From: Acidithiobacillus ferrianus
GTDB taxonomy: Bacteria > Pseudomonadota > Gammaproteobacteria > Acidithiobacillales > Acidithiobacillaceae
Assembly: GCF_010378095.1 (NCBI RefSeq)
Contig: NZ_WNJL01000014.1
Coordinates: forward strand, 1 to 64,000
DNA length: 64,000 nt
Direction: 5' to 3'
The stretch's first letter is position 1. The number at the start of each line of letters is the position of its first letter. The translations under genes and the position numbers were made by a program. The notes under the pieces are model-generated. The model was not told where the DNA came from. It worked only from the letters and a program-made list of their open reading frames with translations, and did no database searches. Positions 38,951-48,218 of the stretch are shown here, one piece after another.

Positions 38951-39700
38951 TCAACCCATCCACAGACCACCATTGACATGCAGAGTTTGACCGGTCACGT
39001 AACCGGACTGTGGGCTGGCCAGATAAGCGACCGCTGCCGCCACGTCGGCGACGGTACCCAGTCTGCCCGCAGGAATCTGCTGCATCAACGCCGCTCGATG
39101 CGCTTCGTTCAGCCCGTCCGTCATATCGGTACGGATAAAACCCGGGGCCACACAATTGACGGTGATTTGGCGTGCCGCCACCTCTCGCGCCATGGCGCGA
39201 GTGAATCCGGCCACACCCGCCTTGGCCGCCGCATAATTGCTTTGCCCGGCATTACCCATGGCACCCACCACGGAAGTGACATTAATTATGCGACCGTAAT
39301 GTCTCTTGAGCATATCCCGCACACACAGTTTGCTCAAGCGATACACCGCGCGCAAGTTGGTCGCAATGACGGCATCCCAGTCCTCATCCTTCATACGCAA
39401 CAGTAGCTGGTCACGAGTAATCCCCGCGTTATTCACCAGGATGGTCGGCGCGCTGTGGTCTTTTTCCATCTGTGTCAGCAAGGCGGACATCGCGGCGTCG
39501 TCAGTAACGTCCAAAACGCACCCCCTACCACCGATGTCTTGGGCCGCCAAATCAGCGCTAATCCGTTCCGCCCCCTCTGGGGTGGTCGCCGTGGCGACGA
39601 TCCGCGCCCCCTGTTCGCCCAACACCCGCGCAATTTCCCGGCCAATACCGCGGTTTCCACCGGTGACTAGCGCCACTTGGCCGTTTAATGCCCCCCCCAT
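38951..39700 (-). CDS. fabG: 3-oxoacyl-ACP reductase
   Basis: FabG, 249 residues from the ATG at 39700, reduces beta-ketoacyl-ACP with NADPH. SDR motifs: TGGNRGIG near 12-19, LVNNAGITRD near 86, and catalytic S-Y-K as NVTSVVGAMGNAGQSNYAAAKAG near 140-160, ending in GGLWMG. The ATG shares one base with the fabD stop, and GGAGG is six bases upstream. Confidence 0.96.
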   Translation of the reverse strand: MGGALNGQVALVTGGNRGIGREIARVLGEQGARIVATATTPEGAERISADLAAQDIGGRGCVLDVTDDAAMSALLTQMEKDHSAPTILVNNAGITRDQLLLRMKDEDWDAVIATNLRAVYRLSKLCVRDMLKRHYGRIINVTSVVGAMGNAGQSNYAAAKAGVAGFTRAMAREVAARQITVNCVAPGFIRTDMTDGLNEAHRAALMQQIPAGRLGTVADVAAAVAYLASPQSGYVTGQTLHVNGGLWMG

Positions 39701-40635
39701 CAAATGGCCTCCAGGGTGGCTTTGAGACTCTTGCCATCTTCGACATGAAGCATGGTCAAACTGGGTTCAATGCGTTTACCGAGTCCCGACAGGACGCGCC
39801 CAGGACCCATTTCCACGAAGGTCATGGCGCCTTGCCGCGCAAGGTGGCGAATGGTCTCCGTCCAGCGCACCGGCGCGTGCAATTGCTTGGCGAGCACCGC
39901 TCGAATCGATTCGGGATTAGGATGACTCTGCACATCGGCATTGTGCACGACCACGGCTCTGGGGGCACGGAAGGTAACGGTTTCCAGCACTGCCGCGAAA
40001 CGCTCCGCCGCGGGGGTCATCAGACTGCAGTGACTGGGCACACTGACCGGAAGCATCACCACACGCTTCGCACCCGCCACGCGCGCGGCCTCCATCAGAC
40101 GTTCGACGGCGGCCTGGTCCCCGGCGACCACCACCTGTCCCGGTGCATTAAAATTGGCTGCGGCAAGCACTTCCTTATGGGCTTCCTCGGCACAAAGCTG
40201 TTTGACGTCGTCATCCCCCAAACCGATGATGGCCGCCATCGCTCCCACGCCCTCGGGAACCGCCTCCTGCATCAAGCGGCCCCGCTCGGCGACCAGTCGC
40301 ACGGCATCGGCAAAATCCACAGCCCCCGCCACCACCAAAGCGGTGTATTCACCCAACGAGTGCCCGGCCACGAAATCCGGGAAAATACCGCCCTCCTCTT
40401 CCCAAACCCGATAGACGGCATATCCGGCGGTCAGCATCACGGGTTGGGTGAGGGACGTCTGATTGAGCTTCTCGACAGGCCCCTCCTGGGTGAGCGACCA
40501 GAGGTCTGCTCCCAGAAGGGCGGAAGCTTCGGCAAAAACCTCTTTTACCAGCGGATAACCGCTTCCAAGATCAGCCAGCATATTCAAAGACTGTGAACCC
40601 TGGCCGGGAAAAACAAAGGCAATAGAGCCGTGCAA
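39700..40635 (-). CDS. fabD: Malonyl-CoA:ACP transacylase
   Basis: FabD, 311 residues, loads malonyl groups onto ACP. The signature FVFPGQGSQSLNML opens the protein, the active serine is in VAGHSLGEYTALVVAG near 93, and the catalytic His in VSVPSHCSLM near 200. The start codon is TTG at 40635 with GAGGAGG five bases before it. It follows fabH after 37 bases. Confidence 0.96.
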   Translation of the reverse strand: MHGSIAFVFPGQGSQSLNMLADLGSGYPLVKEVFAEASALLGADLWSLTQEGPVEKLNQTSLTQPVMLTAGYAVYRVWEEEGGIFPDFVAGHSLGEYTALVVAGAVDFADAVRLVAERGRLMQEAVPEGVGAMAAIIGLGDDDVKQLCAEEAHKEVLAAANFNAPGQVVVAGDQAAVERLMEAARVAGAKRVVMLPVSVPSHCSLMTPAAERFAAVLETVTFRAPRAVVVHNADVQSHPNPESIRAVLAKQLHAPVRWTETIRHLARQGAMTFVEMGPGRVLSGLGKRIEPSLTMLHVEDGKSLKATLEAI

Positions 40636-40672
40636 GCGAACCTCCTCTCAATACCAGGACAATACCTGGCGT

Positions 40673-41617
40673 TCAGCTCCAGCGCAGGAGCGCGGATCCC
40701 CAGGTAAAACCACCACCGAATGCCTCCAGCAGAAGGCGCTGGCCCGGTTGGAAACAACCGCGCCGGGCCGCGTCATCCAGGGCCAGCGGTACCGAAGCTG
40801 CTGAAGTATTACCATGATGCTGCACCGTAGTCACCACCCGTTCCATCGATAGACCCAATTTGTCCGCCGTTGCCTGGATGATGCGGATATTGGCCTGGTG
40901 CGGCACCAACCAGTCGATATCCGCGGAATCCAGTGCGTTGGCCGCGAGCGTTTCCTGAACCATTTCGCCGAGCGTGCGCACCGCCATGCGGAACACCGCA
41001 TTGCCCTGCATGGTCATACGCGTCTCCCCGTCAGGTACCTGAAGCTGATCGGCATACGCCCCATCGGCATGGATGTGGGTGGAGATCACGCCGGGCTCAT
41101 CAGACGCGCCGAGAATCACCGCACCCGCGCCATCCCCAAACAGGATGCAGGTGCCGCGATCCGTCCAGTCGATAATGCGAGACATGCTTTCCGCGCCGAC
41201 GACCAGGGCACGTCGCGTCCCGCCGCAGCGAATGAAGCGGTCGGCGGTAGCCAGCGCGTAGATGAATCCGGTGCATACCGCCTGGATATCAAAGGCGGGC
41301 GCACCGTGATTGCCCAACCGCGCTTGCAACAAGCAGGCGGTGCTGGGGAATATCTGATCCGGGGTGGTCGTCGCGACCACGATGAGGTCCAGATCCTCGG
41401 CACCCAGGCCGGCGTCTGCCAGAGCCTGGCGCGCCGCGGCTTCGGCTAAATCTACGGTTTTCTCATCGGCTGCGACGATACGCCGGGTGCGGATGCCGGT
41501 ACGCGCGAAGATCCAGGCATCGCTGGTCTCCACCATTTGCGCAAGGTCGTGGTTACTGAGGACACGCTCCGGCAAGTAGCCGCCGGTGGCTATGATACGG
41601 CTGTAAATGGGCTTCAC
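40673..41617 (-). CDS. fabH: 3-oxoacyl-ACP synthase III
   Basis: FabH, 314 residues, starts fatty-acid synthesis by condensing acetyl-CoA with malonyl-ACP. Catalytic Cys in [13 protein letters not shown] near 112, His in [12 protein letters not shown] near 240, Asn in [16 protein letters not shown] near 270. The GTG start overlaps the plsX stop by four bases (GTGA). It is in its usual place between plsX and fabD. Confidence 0.96.
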   Translation of the reverse strand: MKPIYSRIIATGGYLPERVLSNHDLAQMVETSDAWIFARTGIRTRRIVAADEKTVDLAEAAARQALADAGLGAEDLDLIVVATTTPDQIFPSTACLLQARLGNHGAPAFDIQAVCTGFIYALATADRFIRCGGTRRALVVGAESMSRIIDWTDRGTCILFGDGAGAVILGASDEPGVISTHIHADGAYADQLQVPDGETRMTMQGNAVFRMAVRTLGEMVQETLAANALDSADIDWLVPHQANIRIIQATADKLGLSMERVVTTVQHHGNTSAASVPLALDDAARRGCFQPGQRLLLEAFGGGFTWGSALLRWS

Positions 41618-42639
41618 GCGCTGCTTCGCACCGCCGGATCGAGGCGTTCCTGAATCACTTCGGCTATGTGCAGGGTGAGCCGATGCTTGGCTTCGGTGAT
41701 GGCGACTTCCAGCGCGCAGGCGAAAGCAAACCGGTCGGCATTCCCGTGACTCTTGATGACGATACCATTCAGGCCCAACAGCGTCGCGCCGTTATATTGG
41801 CGGGAGTCCAGGCGGCGACGCAGGCGCTGCAGAATAGGCCGATTCACCAGATAAGCGATACGCCCATACCAGCCGTGGGTATAGCTCGCTCGCAACTCCC
41901 GACGGATCATCGCCGCCAGTCCCTCAGAAGTCTTGAGCGCCACATTGCCCACAAAACCGTCACAAACCACCACGTCGGCGACTCCCCGATAAATGTCCGA
42001 ACCCTCGACATTGCCGATGAAGTTCAGATGACTGGCACGCAGGAGCAGCGCCGCTTCCTTGACTTGCTCGTTGCCTTTGATCTCCTCGGAACCGATGTTG
42101 AGCAGGCCGACACGCGGTTTGGTCACCCCCATGACCTGCTCGGCAAGTATCGAACCCATCACCGCGAACTGGAAGAGATGTTCGGGGTGGCAATCCACAT
42201 TGGCCCCCATATCCAGCGCGAGGAACCGTCCCGTCGTCGTTGGCAGAAAAGCCGCGATGGCCGGTCGGTCAATTCCGGGAATGGTGCGGAGAAACACCTT
42301 GCCCAGCGCCATGAGCGCACCGGTATTGCCCGCACTGACCACCGCGTCGGCATGACCTTCGCGCAACAGGCCGATGGCGATGTGCATGGAGGAATCCCGC
42401 TTGCCGCGTAACGCCTGCGAGGGGGTCTCGTCCATGGCAACCACCTGACTGGCGTGATGCACGATCACCTGCGTCGAATTCTGCAGTCGCGCACGGGACA
42501 GCTCTTGCCGGAGGGCATCCGCATCGCCGACCACACGAAAAATAACATCCGGGTGATCTTTGACCAGATCGCGGATGGCGAGCACCACCATCGATGGGCC
42601 AAAATCACCACTCATGGCATCTACCGCGATATGCGGCAT
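41614..42639 (-). CDS. plsX: Phosphate acyltransferase PlsX
   Basis: PlsX, 341 residues from the ATG at 42639, makes acyl-phosphate from acyl-ACP for phospholipid synthesis. The start [16 protein letters not shown] and [12 protein letters not shown] near residue 105, then [18 protein letters not shown] and [18 protein letters not shown], are family motifs. The frame is open to 42774 but the extra part overlaps rpmF. Stop overlaps fabH start. Confidence 0.95.
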   Translation of the reverse strand: MPHIAVDAMSGDFGPSMVVLAIRDLVKDHPDVIFRVVGDADALRQELSRARLQNSTQVIVHHASQVVAMDETPSQALRGKRDSSMHIAIGLLREGHADAVVSAGNTGALMALGKVFLRTIPGIDRPAIAAFLPTTTGRFLALDMGANVDCHPEHLFQFAVMGSILAEQVMGVTKPRVGLLNIGSEEIKGNEQVKEAALLLRASHLNFIGNVEGSDIYRGVADVVVCDGFVGNVALKTSEGLAAMIRRELRASYTHGWYGRIAYLVNRPILQRLRRRLDSRQYNGATLLGLNGIVIKSHGNADRFAFACALEVAITEAKHRLTLHIAEVIQERLDPAVRSSA

Positions 42640-42676
42640 CGCAAAGCCCCCGGGGACACCTGGCACAAAGGCCCGG

Positions 42677-42862
42677 TCAGGCCTCAACCGCCTTCTTGAC
42701 GACCTCGCGGCCCTTATAAAAGCCACATTCCGGACAAACGTGGTGGGGCAGTTTGGCCGCACCACACTGGGCACACATGGAACGGTTCGTCACCGTCAAA
42801 AAATCGTGGGCGCGCCGCATATCGCGACGGGAACGGGAAGTTTTACTTTGTGGAACGGCCAT
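42677..42862 (-). CDS. rpmF: 50S ribosomal protein L32
   Basis: L32, 61 residues: [20 protein letters not shown] and the four-cysteine zinc ribbon [20 protein letters not shown] near 30-49. It lies between yceD and plsX as in most proteobacteria, linking ribosome and lipid synthesis. Confidence 0.97.
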   Translation of the reverse strand: MAVPQSKTSRSRRDMRRAHDFLTVTNRSMCAQCGAAKLPHHVCPECGFYKGREVVKKAVEA

Positions 42863-42905
42863 GACTCAATTTCTCCCAATCGGTATACACAAGTGTACTG
42901 CAAGT

Positions 42906-43367
42906 TCATCCTACACACTGCAACGGCTCAAGCCCGGAAACCGCGCATACCCCGGACACCCACTCCGCGCAACGCGGGATCATGGGCAAGGCCAGTAACA
43001 CTTCGTCCTCCAGCCAGTTCTGCAAGGCGACGGCACCCCTTTCCGCAAGCACTGCCTCCAACTCGGGGTCCAACGCAGCAACCGCCGACTCGAGTTCCGC
43101 CAATCCAGTGTGCACCGGCACGGTAAGCTGTAACGGCATGGCGCCCAGGCAGCGTGCGCAGGGAATTTCACCGATTACCTCTATGCCGCCATCGGCGGTG
43201 ACTACCTGGCCCCTGCGAATCAGGTCGATACTGACATTCACCGCTCGCACGCTCACCAGCGCCTCGCTGAGCCGCATCCAGACCGACAAATCCACGGCAC
43301 CACTCAGTCTGTCACCCTGGACAGACACCCGGGCGAGCGGCAGGTTGGATGCTTTAGCAGAAAACAT
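42906..43367 (-). CDS. yceD: YceD/DUF177 family 23S rRNA accumulation protein
   Basis: A 153-residue DUF177 protein with the conserved cysteine pair in IPCARCLGAMPLQLTVPV near residues 72-89 and the acidic central stretch (LEDEVLLALPMIP) before a C-terminal cysteine cluster. YceD is needed for normal 23S rRNA levels in E. coli; mechanism is not established. It precedes rpmF, the usual order. Confidence 0.9.
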   Translation of the reverse strand: MFSAKASNLPLARVSVQGDRLSGAVDLSVWMRLSEALVSVRAVNVSIDLIRRGQVVTADGGIEVIGEIPCARCLGAMPLQLTVPVHTGLAELESAVAALDPELEAVLAERGAVALQNWLEDEVLLALPMIPRCAEWVSGVCAVSGLEPLQCVG

Positions 43368-43460
43368 AAGCGCGGCATATTAGCGATCACCGCAGCGCAA
43401 GTAAAGCGTTTGTCGGCAAAATTCCCGCCGCGGACGGGATATTTTCGCACCGGGTCTCGC

Positions 43461-44288
43461 CTAGTGGCCGTCCTCCATCATGGCGGCGGCGGCCATCTCC
43501 GCACCGAACAAAATACTGGCCCAGGCCATATATAACCAGAGGAGAAAAATGAGGAAGGCGCCCAGAGCGCCGTATAGGGTTTCGAAAGTTGAGAATTGCA
43601 GATAGCCTGCCAGCGCAACCTTGGTCACCTCAAACAGGATGGCGGCGGATACCCCGCCCAGAAGGACGTCTCGCCAGCGCGTATGCGCCGAAGGCAGTAT
43701 CTTGTAGAACACCGTCATCATCACCGTGACCACCAGAAAGGCAAGGACATCACTCAAAAAATCCGGAATAACCGGGAGATGTGCCAGATAAGCCAGCACA
43801 GGCTGTAGAGGGCCGAGCAGAGGCAATACGAGTACAAGACTGAGTGGACCAACCACAAGCGTGACCATGTAACGTAAAAAGCGACACCACAGACGCCCCG
43901 GCACAACCCCCCAGATCGCATTGAAGTGCCGCTCGACGGAATGGATCAGGAGGATCGCCGTAACACTCAGCCCCAATATGCCAAAAATGCTCCATTCCGC
44001 ACCTCGCGCTGCAAGGTGGTTCACCTGGCGCAGGATCGTATCTCCCGCCTCTGGAACAAAACTGTGCAAAATCAACCGATCGACCTGTGCACGGTATGAT
44101 AGACTGAACCCCACCAGATTCCACAGGCTAAAGACCACCACCACCAGCGGAACCAAGCTGAAGAGCGTCCCATAGGCGAGCAAGCCTGCACGGTCGACGC
44201 AATCATCAAGCCAGAAACCATGCCACGCGCGATATATCCGATGCAGCATACGCCGCCCACGATGGATATCCGCCCTGGGAAGCGGCAT
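43461..44288 (-). CDS. YihY/BrkB-family integral membrane protein
   Basis: About 275 residues with six predicted membrane segments, starting LLAYGTLFSLVPLVVVVFSLWN near residue 38, then EWSIFGILGLSVTAILLI, LWCRFLRYMVTLVVGPLSLVLVLPLL, VLAFLVVTVMMTVFY and GAFLIFLLWLYMAWASILFGAEMAAAAM at the end. The WGVVPGRLW region is typical of YihY. The family was once called RNase BN in error; its role is unknown. The ATG at 44288 is chosen; ATG 44250 is also possible. Confidence 0.85.
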   Translation of the reverse strand: MPLPRADIHRGRRMLHRIYRAWHGFWLDDCVDRAGLLAYGTLFSLVPLVVVVFSLWNLVGFSLSYRAQVDRLILHSFVPEAGDTILRQVNHLAARGAEWSIFGILGLSVTAILLIHSVERHFNAIWGVVPGRLWCRFLRYMVTLVVGPLSLVLVLPLLGPLQPVLAYLAHLPVIPDFLSDVLAFLVVTVMMTVFYKILPSAHTRWRDVLLGGVSAAILFEVTKVALAGYLQFSTFETLYGALGAFLIFLLWLYMAWASILFGAEMAAAAMMEDGH

Positions 44289-44338
44289 CGAGGCATTGTC
44301 CTTCTGGCGGAGGCACCGGCTTGGCGGCCTCCCTCCGA

Positions 44339-45058
44339 TCATGATGGCCGCCCCTCGGCCAGACAAAGGCGAACAAAAGGAATGGTCAACTCGCGCTGAC
44401 ACTCCCAACTACGGGTATCCAACCGGTTCAACAGCCTATCCAACGCGCCGAGATCGCGCAGGTGGTGCCTCAACAGGTAGCGGGCCACGTCTTCACCCAT
44501 CCGCAAGCCTCGGCGTTGCGCCATCTCCTGCAAAACCACCCGGCGTTCTGCGTCGTTGGGCAGATGCAAAACATATTGTAGACATGCAGTCACCCGGCTG
44601 GCCCAGTCCGGAAGCACCCAATTCGCGATCTGCGGCGCTTGTCGACTGGCGAAGAGGGTGGGCTTCTGGATACGCATACGCTCATTATAGAGGTCGAAGC
44701 AAAAAATTTCTTTATCGCGCTGACCTGCCCAAGCGTCGATATTGTCCAGACACAACAGCGGGGCTGCCGCCAAACTGGCAAATGCCTCCGCGATCGTTGC
44801 GGTCCCGAAGGGCGTGGTTACTTCCTTGCAATCGATGTAAGGCACCCATCCGGGCACCGCGGCGGCGGCTCCCTGCAGCAGGTGACTTTTCCCCGCGCCA
44901 CTGGAACCATGAAGATAGAGTGAGGGATTTCGCCGCTCCCCTCCCAAGAGGTTCTGCACCGCACACAACGCCTCCGCGTTAGGGACGGGATAATAGCCCT
45001 CCAGGGTCAATGGCGGATACACCCCCAGGGGCAGAATGAGTTGCCGCTTGCCCATCAT
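44339..45058 (-). CDS. hda: DnaA regulatory inactivator homologue Hda
   Basis: About 239 residues, a DnaA-like AAA+ protein without DnaA domains I and IV. MGKRQLILPLGV opens with a clamp-binding-type QL-x-LPL motif near residues 5-10. Walker A HGSSGAGKSHLLQG is near 50, Walker B LLCLDNIDAWAG near 98, and the arginine-finger region SRVTACLQYVLHLPNDAERR is present. Hda with the sliding clamp stimulates DnaA-ATP hydrolysis after initiation. The ATG overlaps the pgsA stop. Confidence 0.88.
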   Translation of the reverse strand: MMGKRQLILPLGVYPPLTLEGYYPVPNAEALCAVQNLLGGERRNPSLYLHGSSGAGKSHLLQGAAAAVPGWVPYIDCKEVTTPFGTATIAEAFASLAAAPLLCLDNIDAWAGQRDKEIFCFDLYNERMRIQKPTLFASRQAPQIANWVLPDWASRVTACLQYVLHLPNDAERRVVLQEMAQRRGLRMGEDVARYLLRHHLRDLGALDRLLNRLDTRSWECQRELTIPFVRLCLAEGRPS

Positions 45059-45603
45059 GGTTCGTTGGAAGCCCCCTCCTGAGCAATCGCCTTGCGGCTC
45101 CAAACCCAGGCATACTGCCCCCCGGATATCACCGCCATCAAGAACGCCAGCACGAAAATGGGTAGCAGCGGGAAACGCGTATGGAGCGCCGCCTCCGCCA
45201 ACACCAGCACGATGACCCCAAACTGCAAGGCCGTGTTCCATTTGGACAACAACGTCGGACTGGCCACAAACTTCCCAATGAGTAACAGGTAGAGCAGGCT
45301 CCCCCCCGCGATCAGCAGATCCCGGGAGATGACGGCGACCGTCAGCCACAAGGGGATACGCTGCAGCCAGGTCAGCGTGATGACCGTCATCACCACCAGC
45401 AATTTATCGGCTACAGGATCGAGGAGGGCTCCCAGGCGAGTCTGCAAATGGTAATGGCGCGCGATCCAACCGTCCAGTGCATCGGTGATGGCCGCGGTTA
45501 AAAAAAGGCTCAGGGCCACCGCGAACAATTCCCTGACCAGTGCATAGTAAATGATCGGCACCAGAAAAAGTCGCAACAAGGTCAGCGAATTCGGCAGGTT
45601 CAT
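45055..45603 (-). CDS. pgsA: CDP-alcohol phosphatidyltransferase (PgsA-like)
   Basis: A 182-residue integral membrane enzyme with the CDP-alcohol motif DALDGWIARHYHLQTRLGALLDPVADK near residues 39-65 (D-x2-DG-x2-AR-x8-G-x3-D-x3-D). NLPNSLTLLRLFLVPI opens the protein, and four to five further membrane segments follow. PgsA makes phosphatidylglycerol phosphate; the generic motif does not exclude another alcohol. ATG at 45603 chosen by homologue start; upstream frame lacks a ribosome site. Overlaps hda. Confidence 0.85.
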   Translation of the reverse strand: MNLPNSLTLLRLFLVPIIYYALVRELFAVALSLFLTAAITDALDGWIARHYHLQTRLGALLDPVADKLLVVMTVITLTWLQRIPLWLTVAVISRDLLIAGGSLLYLLLIGKFVASPTLLSKWNTALQFGVIVLVLAEAALHTRFPLLPIFVLAFLMAVISGGQYAWVWSRKAIAQEGASNEP

Positions 45604-45680
45604 GACCGTGAAGCTAGGCAAGGGTGGGGAGGCTGTCAAGCGGAACGGCCGTGGGCCTCCTCAAACGGTCAAATGGCCGT

Positions 45681-45709
45681 TTGCAGCCTGCCCCGCCACT
45701 GACTACAAT
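45681..45709 (+). promoter_or_regulatory. Sigma-70-type promoter of the superoxide dismutase gene
   Basis: TTGCAG at 45681-45686 and TACAAT at 45704-45709 are separated by 17 bases. The sod start codon is about 50 bases downstream. The site lies in the divergent pgsA-sod gap. Confidence 0.7.
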
Positions 45710-45757
45710 CTAGCGAGTATTGGTTAAATTCCAGACTTGAAATCAGGAGAGCGACAA

Positions 45758-46375
45758 ATGTCCGAATACAGTGTGCGCGAAGAACTGAAACCCAGCGGCC
45801 TTGATGGCATCTCAGATGCCCAGATCAACGACCACTGGGGGCTTTATACCGGTTATGTCAATCAGAGCAACGCCTTGCGCAAAGAACTCGCAGAGATGCG
45901 CACCGCGGGTAAGACCGGGTCGTTAAGTTACGCGGATCGCCGCCGCCGCTTTGGCTTTGAATACAATGGCATGGTATTGCACGAGTACTACTTCGCCCAA
46001 CTGAAACCAGGGAGCAGCCTGGACCAGGCACCGGGCTTCAAGGCGGCCATCAACGGGCAGTTTGGTAGTGTCGAAACTTGGCATGAAGATCTGATGGCCG
46101 CCGCCAAGAGCCGCAGTGTAGGTTGGGCTATCACCTATTACGACGGTACCACGGGCCAAATCAACAACCATTTTATCCAGTTGCACGAGGACGGCAATAT
46201 CGGCGGTTTTGTCCCGCTGGTCATCGTCGACGTCTTTGAGCATGCCTATATGGTGGACTGGAAGGCCCTGGGTCGGGCGGACTATCTGGCGGCCCTGTAC
46301 AAAAACATGAACTGGGGCGTGGTGGAAGCGCGCTTCCAGGCCGCAAAAAGCGGACAGATTTTCAAGCGGTTCTGA
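45758..46375 (+). CDS. sodB: Superoxide dismutase (Fe/Mn family)
   Basis: A 205-residue Fe/Mn superoxide dismutase. Ligands are seen as His in INDHWGLYTGYV near 27, His in GMVLHEYYFAQL near 81, and Asp/His in IVDVFEHAYMVDW near 166-170. The N-terminal half differs from the usual HHxxYV motif, and iron use is only inferred. AGGAG stands ten bases before the ATG at 45758. Own promoter and a perfect terminator make it a single-gene unit. It detoxifies superoxide in the cytoplasm. Confidence 0.85.
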   Translation: MSEYSVREELKPSGLDGISDAQINDHWGLYTGYVNQSNALRKELAEMRTAGKTGSLSYADRRRRFGFEYNGMVLHEYYFAQLKPGSSLDQAPGFKAAINGQFGSVETWHEDLMAAAKSRSVGWAITYYDGTTGQINNHFIQLHEDGNIGGFVPLVIVDVFEHAYMVDWKALGRADYLAALYKNMNWGVVEARFQAAKSGQIFKRF

Positions 46376-46400
46376 TCAGCCTTTCGACCTGGGTTCCCAA

Positions 46401-46424
46401 AAGAGCGGCATGCCGCTCTTTTTT
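46401..46424 (+). terminator. Rho-independent terminator of the sod gene
   Basis: AAGAGCGGCA/TGCCGCTCTT (46401-46420) is a perfect palindrome that folds as a hairpin, followed by TTTT to 46424. It lies 25 bases after the sod stop. Confidence 0.9.
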
Positions 46425-46460
46425 ATGGGTCACGCTTTGCAACGTGCCTCCGGCTCCCCT

Positions 46461-46489
46461 TTGACAGCCGTCAGAGGCCCCCATACCAT
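46461..46489 (+). promoter_or_regulatory. Sigma-70-type promoter of purM
   Basis: TTGACA at 46461-46466 (perfect -35) and TACCAT at 46484-46489 have a 17-base spacer. The purM ATG is 27 bases downstream of the -10 box. Confidence 0.75.
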
Positions 46490-46516
46490 GAGCCAAACCC
46501 CGTTAAGGATACCGCC

Positions 46517-47554
46517 ATGGATGCCCTCGACCCTTTGACCTATCGCAGTGCCGGAGTGAATATCGACGCTGGCAATGCACTGGTGGATCGTATCAAACCC
46601 CTTGCCCAGAGCACTTACCGCGCCGGTGTTCTCGGTGGAATTGGTGGCTTTGGTGGCCTTTTCGCCCTACCGGCCGGTTATCGGGAACCGGTTCTAGTGT
46701 CCGGGACCGATGGCGTGGGCACCAAACTGTTGCTTGCCCTTGAAGCGAATCAGCATGGCGGCATCGGCGTCGATCTGGTCGCCATGTGTGTCAACGACAT
46801 CCTCGTCTCCGGTGCAGAACCCTTGTGGTTCCTCGATTACTACGCCTGTGGGCAACTCGACAAAACGCTGGCGGAAACAGTCATTGCGGGGATCGCTGAG
46901 GGGTGCCGACAATCGGGATGCGCCCTGCTCGGTGGCGAAACAGCCGAAATGCCCGGTATGTACCCAGCGGGTCATTATGATCTGGCGGGCTTTGCCGTGG
47001 GCATTGTCGAAAAATCGGAAATTCTGACGGGCGGCGCCTGCCGGGAAGGGGACGCGGTGATTGGCATCGCTTCTTCCGGGGCGCACAGTAACGGTTATTC
47101 CCTGATTCGGCAAATTCTCGTACGCAGTGGCGCGCACGCGCACGTCCAGATCAATGGAGAACCTTTGGTGGATCTTCTGCTTCGTCCCACACGGATTTAC
47201 GTCAAAGCGATTCAGTCCCTGCGTAAAACGGTGACGGTGCACGCCCTTGCACATATTACCGGGGGCGGATTAGTGGAGAATCTGCCACGTTCTCTACCAG
47301 AGAATCTCGCTGCCCGCATAGACCCGCAGACTTGGCAAACGCCCGCCCTTTTTCAGTGGTTGCAAGAACAGGGACAGATCTCCACCGAAGAAATGCGACG
47401 CGTTTTCAACGCGGGCATCGGTATGGTCGCCATCGTCCCTTGGGCCGAGCGCCAGACCGCCGTGCAATCGCTGTTGGACAGCGGTGAACAAGCCTTTGTC
47501 ATCGGTGAACTGACCGCACGACAGGATGGTGAAGGAGTCGCTTTTCTTGACTAA
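46517..47554 (+). CDS. purM: Phosphoribosylformylglycinamidine cyclo-ligase
   Basis: PurM, 345 residues, closes the imidazole ring (AIR synthetase) in purine synthesis. Motifs: [20 protein letters not shown] at the N-terminus, [16 protein letters not shown] near 67, [20 protein letters not shown] near 96, [13 protein letters not shown] near 140, [13 protein letters not shown] near 245. It overlaps purN by eight bases and has a good promoter. Confidence 0.96.
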   Translation: MDALDPLTYRSAGVNIDAGNALVDRIKPLAQSTYRAGVLGGIGGFGGLFALPAGYREPVLVSGTDGVGTKLLLALEANQHGGIGVDLVAMCVNDILVSGAEPLWFLDYYACGQLDKTLAETVIAGIAEGCRQSGCALLGGETAEMPGMYPAGHYDLAGFAVGIVEKSEILTGGACREGDAVIGIASSGAHSNGYSLIRQILVRSGAHAHVQINGEPLVDLLLRPTRIYVKAIQSLRKTVTVHALAHITGGGLVENLPRSLPENLAARIDPQTWQTPALFQWLQEQGQISTEEMRRVFNAGIGMVAIVPWAERQTAVQSLLDSGEQAFVIGELTARQDGEGVAFLD

Positions 47555-48218
47555 AAAGCTGGTGGTACTGGTTTCCGGCCAGGGAAGCAACCTGGAAGCC
47601 ATACGCGCGGCCTGCGATACCGGACAGATTCCGGATACCCGGATCGCTGCCGTGATCAGCAACCGCCCGACCGCTCCCGCCTTGGGGCGGGCGATAGAAG
47701 CCGGGATCCCCGCCGTCACCCTCGATCACCGTGCCCATGCGCGCCGTGCCGACTTCGATATGGCCTTGCAAAAACAGATCGACCATTACGCAGCCGACTT
47801 TGTGGTGCTGGCGGGCTTCATGCGCCAGCTCACCCCCGCCTTTGTCCAACATTATGCGGGACGGATATTGAATATCCATCCTTCCCTGCTCCCCGCCTTT
47901 CCAGGCTTGCACACCCATGCCCGGGCGCTGGCGCAGGGCGTGTTCTGGCACGGTGCCAGCGTCCATTTCGTCACCGAGGGGTTGGACGGTGGCCCCATCA
48001 TCATTCAAGCGGCGGTGGCCGTGCTGCCGGGAGACGACGAGAAATCGCTCGCCGCGCGCGTCCTGGCCGCGGAGCATCGCATTTATCCCCAGGCGCTGGC
48101 GTGGCTGGTCAGTGGACGGGTGCGTTACACTGCCGAAGGTACGCACTGGCGAGAAAAACCGCAAACCAATGTACGCGAAGCCATTGCCCCCTCTCTGGAG
48201 CCGCCGCGTGAACCATGA
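47547..48218 (+). CDS. purN: Phosphoribosylglycinamide formyltransferase
   Basis: PurN, 223 residues from a TTG at 47547 with GAAGGAG nine bases upstream, formylates GAR with 10-formyl-[46 protein letters not shown], the catalytic [17 protein letters not shown] (Asn, His) and the Asp in [15 protein letters not shown] near 140 are present. It follows purM with an overlap, the standard pair. Confidence 0.95.
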   Translation: MTKKLVVLVSGQGSNLEAIRAACDTGQIPDTRIAAVISNRPTAPALGRAIEAGIPAVTLDHRAHARRADFDMALQKQIDHYAADFVVLAGFMRQLTPAFVQHYAGRILNIHPSLLPAFPGLHTHARALAQGVFWHGASVHFVTEGLDGGPIIIQAAVAVLPGDDEKSLAARVLAAEHRIYPQALAWLVSGRVRYTAEGTHWREKPQTNVREAIAPSLEPPREP

